Assembly (NCBI GenBank): GCA_025358575.1
Contig: JANYJA010000221.1
Coordinates: forward strand, 1-33,867
Origin: Terriglobia bacterium
GTDB taxonomy: Bacteria; Acidobacteriota; Terriglobia; Bryobacterales; Bryobacteraceae
Direction: 5' to 3'
DNA: 33,867 nt
Shown here: positions 24,904 through 33,781 of the stretch, piece after piece
Layout of the letters: each line of letters opens with the position of its first letter
Numbering within the stretch: the first letter of the stretch is position 1
Program-made: the position numbers and the translations under genes
Notes under the pieces: generated by a model
Databases searched by the model: none
Told to the model about the DNA's origin: nothing
Seen by the model: only the letters and a program-made list of their open reading frames with translations

Positions 24904-24917
24904 TTTCGGCGCCGAAA
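24904..24917. promoter_or_regulatory. 14-bp perfect palindrome upstream of hsdM
   Basis: TTTCGGCGCCGAAA is a perfect palindrome in the 175-bp space before hsdM, the only gene it could plausibly control on the plus strand. It may be an operator for the restriction operon. A TTGACG at 24940-24945 lies just downstream and could be a -35 element, but no good -10 follows. Confidence 0.4.
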
Positions 24918-25050
24918 AGCTGTCGCGCCAAAGTAACAATTGACGCGAATCGTGAAAACTTCCTACCGCCAACGATGACCCACATGCGTGAGCCCGCACA
25001 CGCGAAAACAGCACGCCGCCCCACTCCCGTCGTACATTAGGTAACGATCT

Positions 25051-26403
25051 ATGCTCACCGGCGAAATTCGCAGCCAAATCGACGCCATCTGGAACGCCTT
25101 CTGGACCGGCGGCATATCCAACCCCCTCGAAGTCATCGAGCAGATCACTTATCTCCTCTTCCTCCGCCGCCTCGATGAACTCCACACCCTCGAAGAGCTC
25201 AAGGCGGCCCGCCTGAATCAGCCGATCGACCGCCGAATCTTCCCGGAGGGCGAGGACGACCACCGCAATCCCCGCCCCTTCGATGATTACCGCTGGTCTC
25301 GCTCCAAGAATTTCGAAGCCCGCGACATGTTCGCGCTAATCGCGGAACGCATCTTCCCCTTCCTTCGCACGCTCGGCGGCGACGGTTCCGCTTACGCCCA
25401 GCACATGAAGGACGCGCGATTCACCATCCCCACCCCCGCGCTTCTCGCCAAAGTAGTCGACCTCCTCGACAAAGTCCCCATGCAGGACCGCGACACCAAG
25501 GGCGACGTCTACGAGTACATGCTCGGCAAGATCGCCACCGCCGGTCAGAACGGTCAGTTCCGCACCCCCCGCCATCTCATCCGTCTGATGGTGGAGCTCA
25601 CCGCGCCCCGGCCCACCGACCTCGTATGCGATCCGGCTTCCGGCACTTGCGGGTTCCTCGTCGCCGCCGGTGAATATATCCGCGAGCGCTATCCCGAAGC
25701 CCTTCGCGATCCCGAACTCCGCGAGCACTTCCACTCCCGCCTGTTTCATGGCTTCGATTTCGATAACACAATGCTACGCATCGGCAGCATGAATATGCTG
25801 CTGCACGGTGTCGAAGGACCCGATATCCGCTACAAGGATTCGCTCTCCCAGGAGCACAAAGGCGACGAGGACGCCTATACCCTGGTGCTCGCCAATCCGC
25901 CCTTCGCCGGTTCTCTCGATTACGAGAACTGCGCTAAAGATCTGCTCGAAATCGTCAAGACCAAGAAGACCGAGCTGTTGTTCCTCGCTTTGATGTTGCG
26001 GCTGTTGAAGCCCGGCGGACGCGCGGCGGTCATCGTTCCCGATGGTGTTTTATTCGGTTCAAGTAAGGCGCACCAGTCGCTGCGCACATTGCTGGTCGAA
26101 GGCCACAAACTCGACGCCGTCATCTCGCTGCCTTCCGGCGCATTCAAGCCATATGCCGGAGTCTCGACAGCCATTCTGATTTTCACCAAAACCAACTCCG
26201 GCGGTACGGACCACGTCTGGTTCTACGACATGCACGCCGACGGTTGGTCGCTCGATGACAAACGCCAGCCGCTGCTTTCGGAAGATAAGCTGGGGGTCGC
26301 TCCGTCGGCGCCTCTCACCGATGAGGAGCACGAAAAGAATAATCTCCCCGACGTAATCGCCCGCTGGCCGAAACGCGATAGGGAGGAGCGCGATCGTCCC
26401 TGA
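25051..26403 (+). CDS. hsdM: Type I restriction-modification N6-adenine methyltransferase HsdM, interrupted by UGA
   Basis: 450 residues ending at a TGA (26401-26403). The N-terminal helical HsdM domain (about 1-130) is followed by the methylase domain with SAM motif 'DPASGTCGFLVAAGEY' (about 190-205) and catalytic 'NPPF' (about 283-286). It methylates adenine at the site chosen by HsdS. Intact relatives are about 500-520 residues and end in a conserved C-terminal segment that packs on HsdS. Here that segment follows in the same frame after the stop. AGGT about ten bases upstream supports the ATG at 25051. As it stands, the protein lacks about 64 residues and may be impaired in complex assembly unless the UGA is read through or is a sequence error. 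Confidence 0.93.
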   Translation: MLTGEIRSQIDAIWNAFWTGGISNPLEVIEQITYLLFLRRLDELHTLEELKAARLNQPIDRRIFPEGEDDHRNPRPFDDYRWSRSKNFEARDMFALIAERIFPFLRTLGGDGSAYAQHMKDARFTIPTPALLAKVVDLLDKVPMQDRDTKGDVYEYMLGKIATAGQNGQFRTPRHLIRLMVELTAPRPTDLVCDPASGTCGFLVAAGEYIRERYPEALRDPELREHFHSRLFHGFDFDNTMLRIGSMNMLLHGVEGPDIRYKDSLSQEHKGDEDAYTLVLANPPFAGSLDYENCAKDLLEIVKTKKTELLFLALMLRLLKPGGRAAVIVPDGVLFGSSKAHQSLRTLLVEGHKLDAVISLPSGAFKPYAGVSTAILIFTKTNSGGTDHVWFYDMHADGWSLDDKRQPLLSEDKLGVAPSAPLTDEEHEKNNLPDVIARWPKRDREERDRP

Positions 26404-26595
26404 ACGGCGCAGAGTTTTTCAATTTCAAAAGCGGACATCGCGGCGACAGGCTACGATCTCAGCCTCAATCGCTATAAGGAGGTGATTCACGAGGAAGTGG
26501 ACCACGTGCCTCCGCAACAGATTCTTGCTGAGTTGAATGCGATTGAAGCAGAAATTCAGGAAGGGCTTCGAGAGTTGGAGGCGATGCTCGGATGA
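26404..26595 (+). pseudogene. hsdM: HsdM C-terminal segment beyond the in-frame UGA
   Basis: In the same frame as hsdM, codons after the stop read 'TAQSFSISKADIAATGYDLS' and 'LNRYKEVIHEEVDHVPPQQI', then an acidic helix, ending at TGA 26593-26595. 'GYDLSLNRYKE' is a standard HsdM C-terminal motif. The stop overlaps the hsdS ATG (26592-26594) as ATGA, the usual junction. No base is gained or lost, so a single substitution, for example CGA to TGA, explains the split. The reconstructed protein would be 514 residues, normal for HsdM. Confidence 0.88.
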
Positions 26596-27818
26596 AAAAC
26601 TGCCCTCGCACCGTGCCCCTGAACTTACTTGTTCAGTTCGTTGGCGGCGGAACCCCCGCGAAATCACAACCAGAATACTTTCGAGGCAACATACCCTGGG
26701 TGACTCCCAAGGACATGAAGGAAGGCGAAATTTGGACAGCACAAGATAAGATCACACCGGAGGCTGTCAAAGACAGTGCGGCTCGTTTGATTCCCGAAAA
26801 TTGCGTTTTATTGGTCGTTCGCTCAGGAGTACTCAAGCATTCGCTTCCGGTTGCCATCAATCGAGTTACGGTCGCCATCAATCAGGACTTAAAGGCGTTG
26901 CTGTGTTCACCCGAGATATTGCCGGAATATCTTTTCCACTATCTGCGCGCGTCAGCGCCAAGAATCCTCGACAGCGTTCGGGGTACCACAGCAGACAACA
27001 TCTCCGTCGATATTCTTAGATCCTGCGCGGTTCCACTCCCGCCCCTCGACCAACAACGCCGCATCGCCGCAATCTTGGACAAGGCCGACTCCCTGCGCGC
27101 CAAACGCCGCGCCGCCATCGCCAAGCTCGACTCTCTGGCCCAGTCCATCTTCCTCGACATGTTCGGCGACCCAGTCACCAACTCTAAGGGCTGGCCGGAT
27201 TCCGGAGCACTCGGAGGTGTCTCAGACATCGTCTCTGGGATAACCAAGGGCCGTCCTTTGCCAATCGGGCCCGTTAGGGAGGTCTCGTACCTTGCCGTTT
27301 CGAACGTCCAAGATCAAGCGCTCAATCTTAGCGTCATAAAGACAATCGTTGCATCAGAAGGGGAAATCTCGCGCTACCGGCTATGTCAACGAGACCTGCT
27401 TTTGACCGAAGGAGGTGACCCAGACAAACTTGGGCGTGGCGCCCTCTGGGATGGATCAATCTCAGACTGTATTCACCAGAACCACGTTTTTCGAGTGCGC
27501 GTCTCTGACCCGGCGATCAACCCTACATACCTTTCCTGGCTCGTTGCAAGCCGGAGGGGGAAAACCTACTTTCTGCGTTCAGCAAAGCAAACTACGGGTA
27601 TCGCGTCGATCAACATGACGCAGCTAAAAGGCTTTCCCGTTTTGTTTCCGCCGATCGTGCTTCAGCAAGACTTCGAGAAGATCGTAACCAAAGTTAACGC
27701 GGAGTCTGAGAGGTCGAAAAATTCCCTACGCGTCCTCGACGCCCTCTTCGCCTCCCTCCAGCACCGCGCCTTCCAAGGAGATCTCGAGTCAAGCGCACTC
27801 ACCGCCGCAAATGTCTAA
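26592..27818 (+). CDS. hsdS: Type I restriction-modification specificity subunit HsdS
   Basis: 408 residues with the two-part architecture of HsdS. Target recognition domain 1 (about 1-145, 'GGGTPAKSQPEYFRGNIPWV') is followed by a conserved helical repeat ('PLPPLDQQRRIAAILDKADS', about 150-200). Target recognition domain 2 (about 205-340) is followed by a second helical repeat ending 'LFASLQHRAFQGDL'. It decides which bipartite DNA sequence the complex methylates and cuts. The ATG overlaps the end of the HsdM tail. TRD segments are visibly less GC-rich than the flanking genes, as expected for exchanged recognition domains. Confidence 0.93.
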   Translation: MKNCPRTVPLNLLVQFVGGGTPAKSQPEYFRGNIPWVTPKDMKEGEIWTAQDKITPEAVKDSAARLIPENCVLLVVRSGVLKHSLPVAINRVTVAINQDLKALLCSPEILPEYLFHYLRASAPRILDSVRGTTADNISVDILRSCAVPLPPLDQQRRIAAILDKADSLRAKRRAAIAKLDSLAQSIFLDMFGDPVTNSKGWPDSGALGGVSDIVSGITKGRPLPIGPVREVSYLAVSNVQDQALNLSVIKTIVASEGEISRYRLCQRDLLLTEGGDPDKLGRGALWDGSISDCIHQNHVFRVRVSDPAINPTYLSWLVASRRGKTYFLRSAKQTTGIASINMTQLKGFPVLFPPIVLQQDFEKIVTKVNAESERSKNSLRVLDALFASLQHRAFQGDLESSALTAANV

Positions 27819-30800
27819 CTTCGGCTTCCTCCAGCCCGAGTTCCCCGCCATCTACAACGCCGCCCAACGCGCGTCCGCCGCCGTCTACCCCGACCCTCGC
27901 GCCGCCTGTTTCTACGCCCGCCGCGCTCTTGAACTCGCCGTCTCTTGGGCTTTCAAACATGACCCCGCCCTGCGCCTCCCTTACCAGGACACTCTCAGCG
28001 CTCTCATCCATGAACCCACCTTCCGCGCGTCTGCCGGTGAAACCGTCTACGTCAAAGCGCAGCTCATCACGCGTCTCGGAAATCAAGCCGTCCACAGTCA
28101 GGCGCAAATCTCGACCGCTGACGCGCTCACCGCTGTTCGCGAATTTTTCCACGTCTCGTACTGGCTCGCCCACACTTACTCCCGCGCGGTTCGGCCCGCG
28201 TCCGCCCTCGTCTTCAATCCGCAGTTGCTGCCCCGCACCGCGCCCATTCCGCGCCAGACGCTCGAGCAACTGCAATCCCTTGAGGCCGGTTTGCGCGAGC
28301 GCGATGAAAAGCTCAGCGCCATCCTCGCGGATCGCAACGCCCTTGATGAGGAGCTGAAGCGGCTCCGCGCCGAGGTTGCGGAGGCGCGCCGCGCCGCGGA
28401 ATCGCGGCCCGATACCCACGATTACTCCGAAGCCGAAACGCGCGACACCTTCATCGATCTCCTTCTCCGCGAAGCCGGATGGCCACTCAACGAGCAGCGG
28501 GACCGCGAGTTCCCGGTCTCTGGAATGCCCAACGCCGAAGGCCATGGTTTCGTCGATTACGTCCTCTGGGGTGACGATGGCAAGCCCCTCGCACTCATCG
28601 AGGCCAAACGCACCAAACGTGACCCGCGAGTTGGCCAGCAGCAAGCCAAACTCTACGCCGATTGCCTCGACCAACAGTTTGGTCAGCGTCCCGTCATTTT
28701 CTACACCAACGGTTACGAGCATTGGCTGTGGGATGACGCGCAGTACCCCCCTCGATCCGTTCAGGGTTTTTTCAAGAAAGCGGAATTGGAGCTGATGATC
28801 CAGCGCCGGTCCACCCGTCTTTCGCTGGCCGGAGCCACCATCGATAGCGCCATCGTCGAACGCGCCTACCAAACTCGCGCCATTCGCCGCATCTGCGAAG
28901 CGTTCGAGAAGAACAGAGACCGCCGCGGCTTGCTGGTCATGGCCACCGGTGCCGGCAAAACCCGCACCGTCATCGCCCTGTGCGACGTTCTCATGCGCTG
29001 CAACTGGGCCAAGCGCATTCTCTTCCTTGCCGACCGCGTTGCCCTCGTCAACCAAGCCGTTAACGCCTTTAAACTTCACCTTCCCGCTGCTTCCCCCGTC
29101 AATCTGGTGACTGAAAAAAACACCGAAGGCCGCGTTTTCGTTTCCACCTACCCGACCATGATGGGGCTCATCGACGAGACCAATGCCGAGACTGGCGGCG
29201 GTCTGCGCCGCTTTGGCCCCGGGCACTTCGACCTGATTGTCATCGACGAAGCGCACCGCTCCATTTACCAGCGCTATGGAGCCATCTTCGATTACTTTGA
29301 TTCGCTGCTAGTGGGTTTGACGGCTACGCCGGTCGACGAAATCGACCGCAATACTTATAGGCTCTTCCATCTTGAGACAGGCGTCCCCACCGACGTATAC
29401 GGCATCGATGAAGCCGTTCGCGACGGCTATCTGGTCCCGCCCAAAGCCGTTTCCGTTCCCCTGCGGTTCCAGCGTGAAGGCATCGACTATAACGGCCTCT
29501 CCGATGAAGAAAAAGCCGCATGGGATGACCTGGAGTGGACCGAAGAGGGCGAGGTCCCGAACAGAGTGGAAGCCGAAGCCGTCAATAAATGGCTCTTCAA
29601 TATCGATACCGTCGATAAAGTCCTCCAGCACCTGATGACTCGCGGTCAGAAAGTCGCGAGCGGAGACAAAATCGGCAAAACCATTATCTTCGCCAAGAAC
29701 CAGGCCCACGCAAACTTCATTGAAGACCGTTTCAACCGAAACTATCCGCACTACAAAGGTTCGTTTGCGCGTACCATCACCTTCCAAACCGGATACGCAC
29801 AATCCCTCATCAACGCTTTTTCAAATTCGGTAAAACCTCCGCAAATTGCTATCTCGGTGGACATGCTCGATACCGGAATCGACGTGCCGGAGGTCCTGAA
29901 TCTCGTCTTTTTCAAGCTCGTGCGCTCGAAGACCAAGTTCTGGCAAATGCTTGGGCGCGGAACCCGGCTTTGCCCGGATGTATTTGGCCCGGGCACCCAT
30001 AAGAAGTTCTTTTACATCTTCGACTACTGCCAAAATCTGGAATATTTCAGTCAGAATCCTGAAGCTACAGAGGGCGCGGGATCGGAATCGTTATCGAAGC
30101 GCCTTTTCGTCGGTCGCCTTGAACTAATCGAGGAACTTGACCGGCGGTATGCGAGTAACGCGTCGGAACAGGAAAGGGCACTCCGTCAGTACACCGCTGG
30201 AGAGTTGCGTACCGAAGTCGCACAGATGAATCTCAATAACTTCATCGTGCGTCCCAAGCGCCGCTATGTGGAGCGCTACGCCGAGCCTGCGGCTTGGAAA
30301 ACGCTCAATCTCGAACACTACGCCGAATTGGCGGAGCACGTCGCCGGGCTCCCGACGGAAGCCGAAGATCCCGACATCGAAGCCTGTCAGTTCGATTACT
30401 TGATGCTCCGGCTCCAACTTGCTCTGCTGCGTGCCGAACCTGCATTCACGCGCCTCCGCGAGACCGTCCAGGGCATTGCTCAATTATTTTCCGAAAAGGA
30501 AAGCATCCCCATGGTGCGCGAACAAATGGAACTCATTCTGGAGGTGCTGACGGATGCGTTCTGGGAAGACGTTACCGCGCCCATCCTCGACGGCGTTCGC
30601 CGCCGCCTTCGCGCGCTCGTGAAGCTGATCGAGAAGACCAAACGCAAGCCGGTTTTCACGGATTTTGCGGACGAAATGGGCGAGGAAATAGAAATCGTGC
30701 TCCCTGGCATCGTTGCCGCGGGAGACTTCGAGCGCTTCCGCGAAAAGGCCCGCGCATTCCTGCGCAAACACGAAGATCATCCCGCCATCCGTAAGGTCCG

Positions 30801-31197
30801 CGAAAATGAGCGTCTCAACTCGGAAGACCTCCTCGCCTTGGAACGCCTTCTCCTCGAAGCGGGTATCGGGACGGCGGAAGACATTCGCCAAGCCCGCGAA
30901 GCCAGCCACGGCTTCGGGCTTTTCATACGATCTTTGGCGGGTATGGATCGGCAAGCCGCCACCAAAGCCTTTGAACACTTCCTTCAGGGTCGCCGCCTCA
31001 CTGCCAACCAGCACGAATTTGTCGAACTGGTTCTCAGCCACTTAACCGAACGCGGCTACGTCGATCCGGTGATCCTTTATGAATCCCCATTCACCGATCT
31101 GAGCGCTAGAGGAGTCGAGGGCCTCTTCGCTTCTGGCGAAGTCGTTCAAATCGTGGAGATCCTCGCCGATATTCGGCACCGAGCCCTTGCGGGCTAG
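27811..31197 (+). CDS. hsdR: Type I restriction endonuclease subunit HsdR with DUF4145 N-terminus
   Basis: 1128 residues; ATP-driven translocase and nuclease. An N-terminal DUF4145-like helical domain (about 1-125, 'FYARRALELAVSWAF') and a coiled coil (about 150-195) precede the HSDR_N nuclease with Asp in 'FVDYVLWGDDGK' and 'LIEAKRT' (about 247-268). The SF2 helicase follows with 'MATGAGKTRTVI' (about 376), 'IDEAHRS' (about 478), 'GLTATP' (about 502) and 'MLGRGTRL' (about 712), then an EcoEI-type C-terminal domain. All key residues are present. It overlaps hsdS by eight bases, so hsdM, hsdS and hsdR are one coupled operon. If HsdM fails, unmodified sites would be at risk, which raises the stakes of the UGA. 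Confidence 0.95.
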   Translation: MSNFGFLQPEFPAIYNAAQRASAAVYPDPRAACFYARRALELAVSWAFKHDPALRLPYQDTLSALIHEPTFRASAGETVYVKAQLITRLGNQAVHSQAQISTADALTAVREFFHVSYWLAHTYSRAVRPASALVFNPQLLPRTAPIPRQTLEQLQSLEAGLRERDEKLSAILADRNALDEELKRLRAEVAEARRAAESRPDTHDYSEAETRDTFIDLLLREAGWPLNEQRDREFPVSGMPNAEGHGFVDYVLWGDDGKPLALIEAKRTKRDPRVGQQQAKLYADCLDQQFGQRPVIFYTNGYEHWLWDDAQYPPRSVQGFFKKAELELMIQRRSTRLSLAGATIDSAIVERAYQTRAIRRICEAFEKNRDRRGLLVMATGAGKTRTVIALCDVLMRCNWAKRILFLADRVALVNQAVNAFKLHLPAASPVNLVTEKNTEGRVFVSTYPTMMGLIDETNAETGGGLRRFGPGHFDLIVIDEAHRSIYQRYGAIFDYFDSLLVGLTATPVDEIDRNTYRLFHLETGVPTDVYGIDEAVRDGYLVPPKAVSVPLRFQREGIDYNGLSDEEKAAWDDLEWTEEGEVPNRVEAEAVNKWLFNIDTVDKVLQHLMTRGQKVASGDKIGKTIIFAKNQAHANFIEDRFNRNYPHYKGSFARTITFQTGYAQSLINAFSNSVKPPQIAISVDMLDTGIDVPEVLNLVFFKLVRSKTKFWQMLGRGTRLCPDVFGPGTHKKFFYIFDYCQNLEYFSQNPEATEGAGSESLSKRLFVGRLELIEELDRRYASNASEQERALRQYTAGELRTEVAQMNLNNFIVRPKRRYVERYAEPAAWKTLNLEHYAELAEHVAGLPTEAEDPDIEACQFDYLMLRLQLALLRAEPAFTRLRETVQGIAQLFSEKESIPMVREQMELILEVLTDAFWEDVTAPILDGVRRRLRALVKLIEKTKRKPVFTDFADEMGEEIEIVLPGIVAAGDFERFREKARAFLRKHEDHPAIRKVRENERLNSEDLLALERLLLEAGIGTAEDIRQAREASHGFGLFIRSLAGMDRQAATKAFEHFLQGRRLTANQHEFVELVLSHLTERGYVDPVILYESPFTDLSARGVEGLFASGEVVQIVEILADIRHRALAG
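31182..31195 (+). terminator. Possible weak terminator at end of hsdR
   Basis: AGCCC, TTGC loop, GGGCT form a 5-bp hairpin that overlaps the hsdR stop codon and is followed by a loosely T-rich stretch (agttactttctt). Too weak to be certain of function. Confidence 0.25.
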
Positions 31198-31322
31198 TTA
31201 CTTTCTTCGGTCACGCCTCTCCCCCAAAAATCCCCCTAACCCCCTCAACCACTTACCACAATCCTCCCACGCCCCGCCTCCAGGGCCATGCTAAAAACTA
31301 AGTCAGAGGACACCAAAAAATC

Positions 31323-32021
31323 ATGGCGACTATGTTGCAGTTAGCGGCGAACTTACTAAACGCGAAGAAATCGACTGGACCAAACACTACTAACGGCACG
31401 GCCCGCTCCAAGCTTAACGCAGTCAAGCACGGGCTAAGCGCCCAAACCGTCCTCCTGCCGAACGAGGACGCCTTGGCTTACAAAGCCCTCTGTCAGAAAT
31501 ACTCCGCGCATTACCGCCCGGCCGACTTTGCCGAACAGACCCTCGTGCAGCAAATCGCCGATACCGTCTGGCGTCTCGGCCGCTGCTTTGCCCTCAGTGA
31601 GAACGTGTTTTCCACCGGCCACATGGGCGCTGACGGCAACTTACTCATGCCCGATCCCGCCCTGCACGCCGCCGTCACCGCGCCCCGCGTTCTCAAAAAC
31701 AACGTCCCGTCGCTCGAAGCCGTCTCCCGCGCCACTAGCCGTCTCGAACGCGGCCTGGAAAAGGTCATGGTGCGGCTCGAAGTCATTCAAGAGAGGCGCC
31801 AAGCCCGCGAAAAAGAAGCTCTCGAAATCGCTGCCGCCACCCGCAAGCACTTCAAAACAATCTACAAACCCTTTATCCCCGTGGAACTTGGCTTCGTTCT
31901 GACAACCGAAACAATCGACGCCCACATCCAGCGCCAATCCTTCATCCAAGCGGCCCTCGAAGCCTTTCCGTTGCGGCCGCCCTGCATCGCCGCCCCAACG
32001 CGTGAACGGTTTTTGACGTAA
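31323..32021 (+). CDS. Small protein of recurrent 'KSTGP...NAVKHGL' family, function unknown
   Basis: 232 residues. The N-terminus 'NAKKSTGPNTTNGTARSKLN' and 'AVKHGLSAQTVLL' belong to a family found in many copies in Acidobacteria and Planctomycetes genomes, usually annotated hypothetical. The rest is mostly helical and charged ('LEVIQERRQAREKEALEIAA', about 155-175), with no membrane segment, signal peptide or catalytic motif that I can see. The lysine/arginine-rich start suggests nucleic-acid contact, which is inference. It follows hsdR by 125 bp of pyrimidine-rich DNA with no gene and ends 17 bp before a convergent gene. Confidence 0.75.
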   Translation: MATMLQLAANLLNAKKSTGPNTTNGTARSKLNAVKHGLSAQTVLLPNEDALAYKALCQKYSAHYRPADFAEQTLVQQIADTVWRLGRCFALSENVFSTGHMGADGNLLMPDPALHAAVTAPRVLKNNVPSLEAVSRATSRLERGLEKVMVRLEVIQERRQAREKEALEIAAATRKHFKTIYKPFIPVELGFVLTTETIDAHIQRQSFIQAALEAFPLRPPCIAAPTRERFLT

Positions 32022-32038
32022 AAGCTGCTGTTTGGTTG

Positions 32039-33781
32039 TTACTTCACGGCGATGGTCGGCCCGATAAAGCTGGTGAAGCTCGCGTTTCCGCTGCCAAGGG
32101 TGATCGAAATCGGGACCGCGATGCCGGGTGCCACTCCGGTGGGAATCAGGAGGTTCAATTGGCACAATCCGGCTACCGATCCGGGCGCTCCCCCCATATA
32201 CTGCACCAGCGCGGGCACTCCCCCAATGGTCGCGGTGACAGGCAGGAGCGGCACTGGACCCAGTGGCCCGGCGTCGATTCGTCCGTCGATTCCGGCCGGG
32301 TTTGTCTGGCCTTCCCCGGTCAGATATAGCACCACGACATTGCCCCGCTGTGCCGCGTTCGTCGCGCTGTTGATGGTGCCGTCCTGATTGATCGCGGCCG
32401 CCGGTCCACTGCCGGAATCGTCAAGCGTGAAGAAGCCGGGGACAGCGAAGTCCACCGTCAAGTTGATGGCGTTCGAAGTCGCGGAGTTGTAAATCACGGT
32501 CAATGCCACCGGCGTACCAGGTACCACGCTGTAGGGAACGATGAAACTGAGCTGGTTCGCTTGGGTGTAGATCAAGGGTGCCGGCGTCGTCCCGAACATA
32601 ACTTGCGTGTTGGCCAGCGTTGTCGCCAGGTTTCCGCTGGCCGTTACGGTCAAGCTGGATGGCCCGATCCCCGCGCCGAAAATTGTCATGATCTGGCCCG
32701 GCGCGACACTCCCGCCCTGCAGGCTGGCCGCGCTCACGATTCCCGTCGAATAGATTCGCGGGCCCGGCGGAAGCACGGGCACGTTGATCGCCGTGGAATC
32801 ACCCGCTGCCCCGTTTGAGACTCGGATGGCCAGCGTAGCCGCCGCTGCTAACAATGTGGCGGGGACCACCGCTGTCATCAAATTGGCGCTCAAAAGCACG
32901 GAGGTGAGCACCGTATCAGTTCCCGCAATGTTCGCTTTCACGGCCGACCCGGTGAAAAAGCCCGCGCCCGAGACCGTCAAAGTTGTGGCGCCGGCGCTCT
33001 GCGTCACAGCGACGGGAAATAGAGAATACAGAACCGGTAACCCCGGAGCGATCACCAAGCTCACGTTTATGGTTTGCGTCGGGTTCGAAGCCCCGGCTGC
33101 CGCCAGCGTAATTTTCCCGGCGTACGTTCCCGGAAAGAGCCCGGTAGGATCGGCGACCGCGGCCACAGTCGCCGGAAACGCCGCGAATACCAGTCCAGTC
33201 GGCGGAGTTACCCGCAACCAGTTGCCGGTGGATGTCGCCGATGTGGTGTAAGAAAGGAAAGTGCCGCTGCTCCCGACCGCCAGATTTTGCACGACTGGCG
33301 CCGCCGTTCCGACTTGATAATTGAAGGTTAGGGACGCGGGTGAGACGCTCAGTGAAATGGGCGGGGCCTTGACCGTGAGTGAGACGGCGACCGTCTGCGT
33401 CGCTGCACCCGCTGCGAGAGCCGCGACCATGACCTTGCCGGTATAAGACCCGATTGGAAGCCCGGACGGGTTTACCAGGACGCTGAGTGAGCCAGGCGTC
33501 GACCCGCTGCTGGGGCTGACCGCCAGCCATCCGCTTCCAACTGGAGTCGTCACGCTAGCGCTAGCGGTAAACGCGACCGAAGCGGTTCCGGCGGTGACCT
33601 TCACGGCTTGCGCCGGAGGAAGGGTCGCCGAGGTTGGGTCGTTAGAGAAGACCAGGGAGACCGGGGTTGCCGCCAGCGTGGACGCGGACGCGGGACGCCG
33701 CCCCGGGTTAGGCTGCGATGCGTCCGCCGCCGATGCCATCAAAATCAAACAAGCGAAGCGCGAAAGAGGGTTGAAGCTCAC
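32039..33781 (-). CDS. Secreted BACON-repeat protein with Solibacter-type TIGR03437 C-terminal domain
   Basis: 580 residues. A signal peptide (about 1-22) is followed by two BACON-like beta-sandwich repeats ('WLAVSPSSGSTPGSLSVLV' near 105 and 'WLRVTPPTGL' near 190). An IPT/TIG-like repeat (about 250-335) precedes the C-terminal domain typical of Solibacter ('INQDGTINSATNAAQRGNVV' with 'LYLTGEGQTNPAGIDG', about 350-580). These domains mediate surface carbohydrate or protein binding in general; the domain's own function is undefined. The start codon is GTG at 33781; TAA lies three codons upstream, so no longer frame exists. It is a single gene, convergent to the preceding one, with its promoter in the last 86 bp of the window. 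Confidence 0.9.
   Translation of the reverse strand: MSFNPLSRFACLILMASAADASQPNPGRRPASASTLAATPVSLVFSNDPTSATLPPAQAVKVTAGTASVAFTASASVTTPVGSGWLAVSPSSGSTPGSLSVLVNPSGLPIGSYTGKVMVAALAAGAATQTVAVSLTVKAPPISLSVSPASLTFNYQVGTAAPVVQNLAVGSSGTFLSYTTSATSTGNWLRVTPPTGLVFAAFPATVAAVADPTGLFPGTYAGKITLAAAGASNPTQTINVSLVIAPGLPVLYSLFPVAVTQSAGATTLTVSGAGFFTGSAVKANIAGTDTVLTSVLLSANLMTAVVPATLLAAAATLAIRVSNGAAGDSTAINVPVLPPGPRIYSTGIVSAASLQGGSVAPGQIMTIFGAGIGPSSLTVTASGNLATTLANTQVMFGTTPAPLIYTQANQLSFIVPYSVVPGTPVALTVIYNSATSNAINLTVDFAVPGFFTLDDSGSGPAAAINQDGTINSATNAAQRGNVVVLYLTGEGQTNPAGIDGRIDAGPLGPVPLLPVTATIGGVPALVQYMGGAPGSVAGLCQLNLLIPTGVAPGIAVPISITLGSGNASFTSFIGPTIAVK

Noticed and set aside
26401-26403. UGA in hsdM read as selenocysteine
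   Set aside because: HsdM homologues have no Cys or Sec here, and no SECIS-like hairpin was apparent just downstream; a nonsense change of Arg CGA is simpler.
27799-29256. Long open frame (485 codons) on the minus strand inside hsdR
   Set aside because: It lies wholly opposite a convincing HsdR, has a Gly/Val/Glu-rich composition without any motif, and is expected from the high GC and codon bias of this genome.
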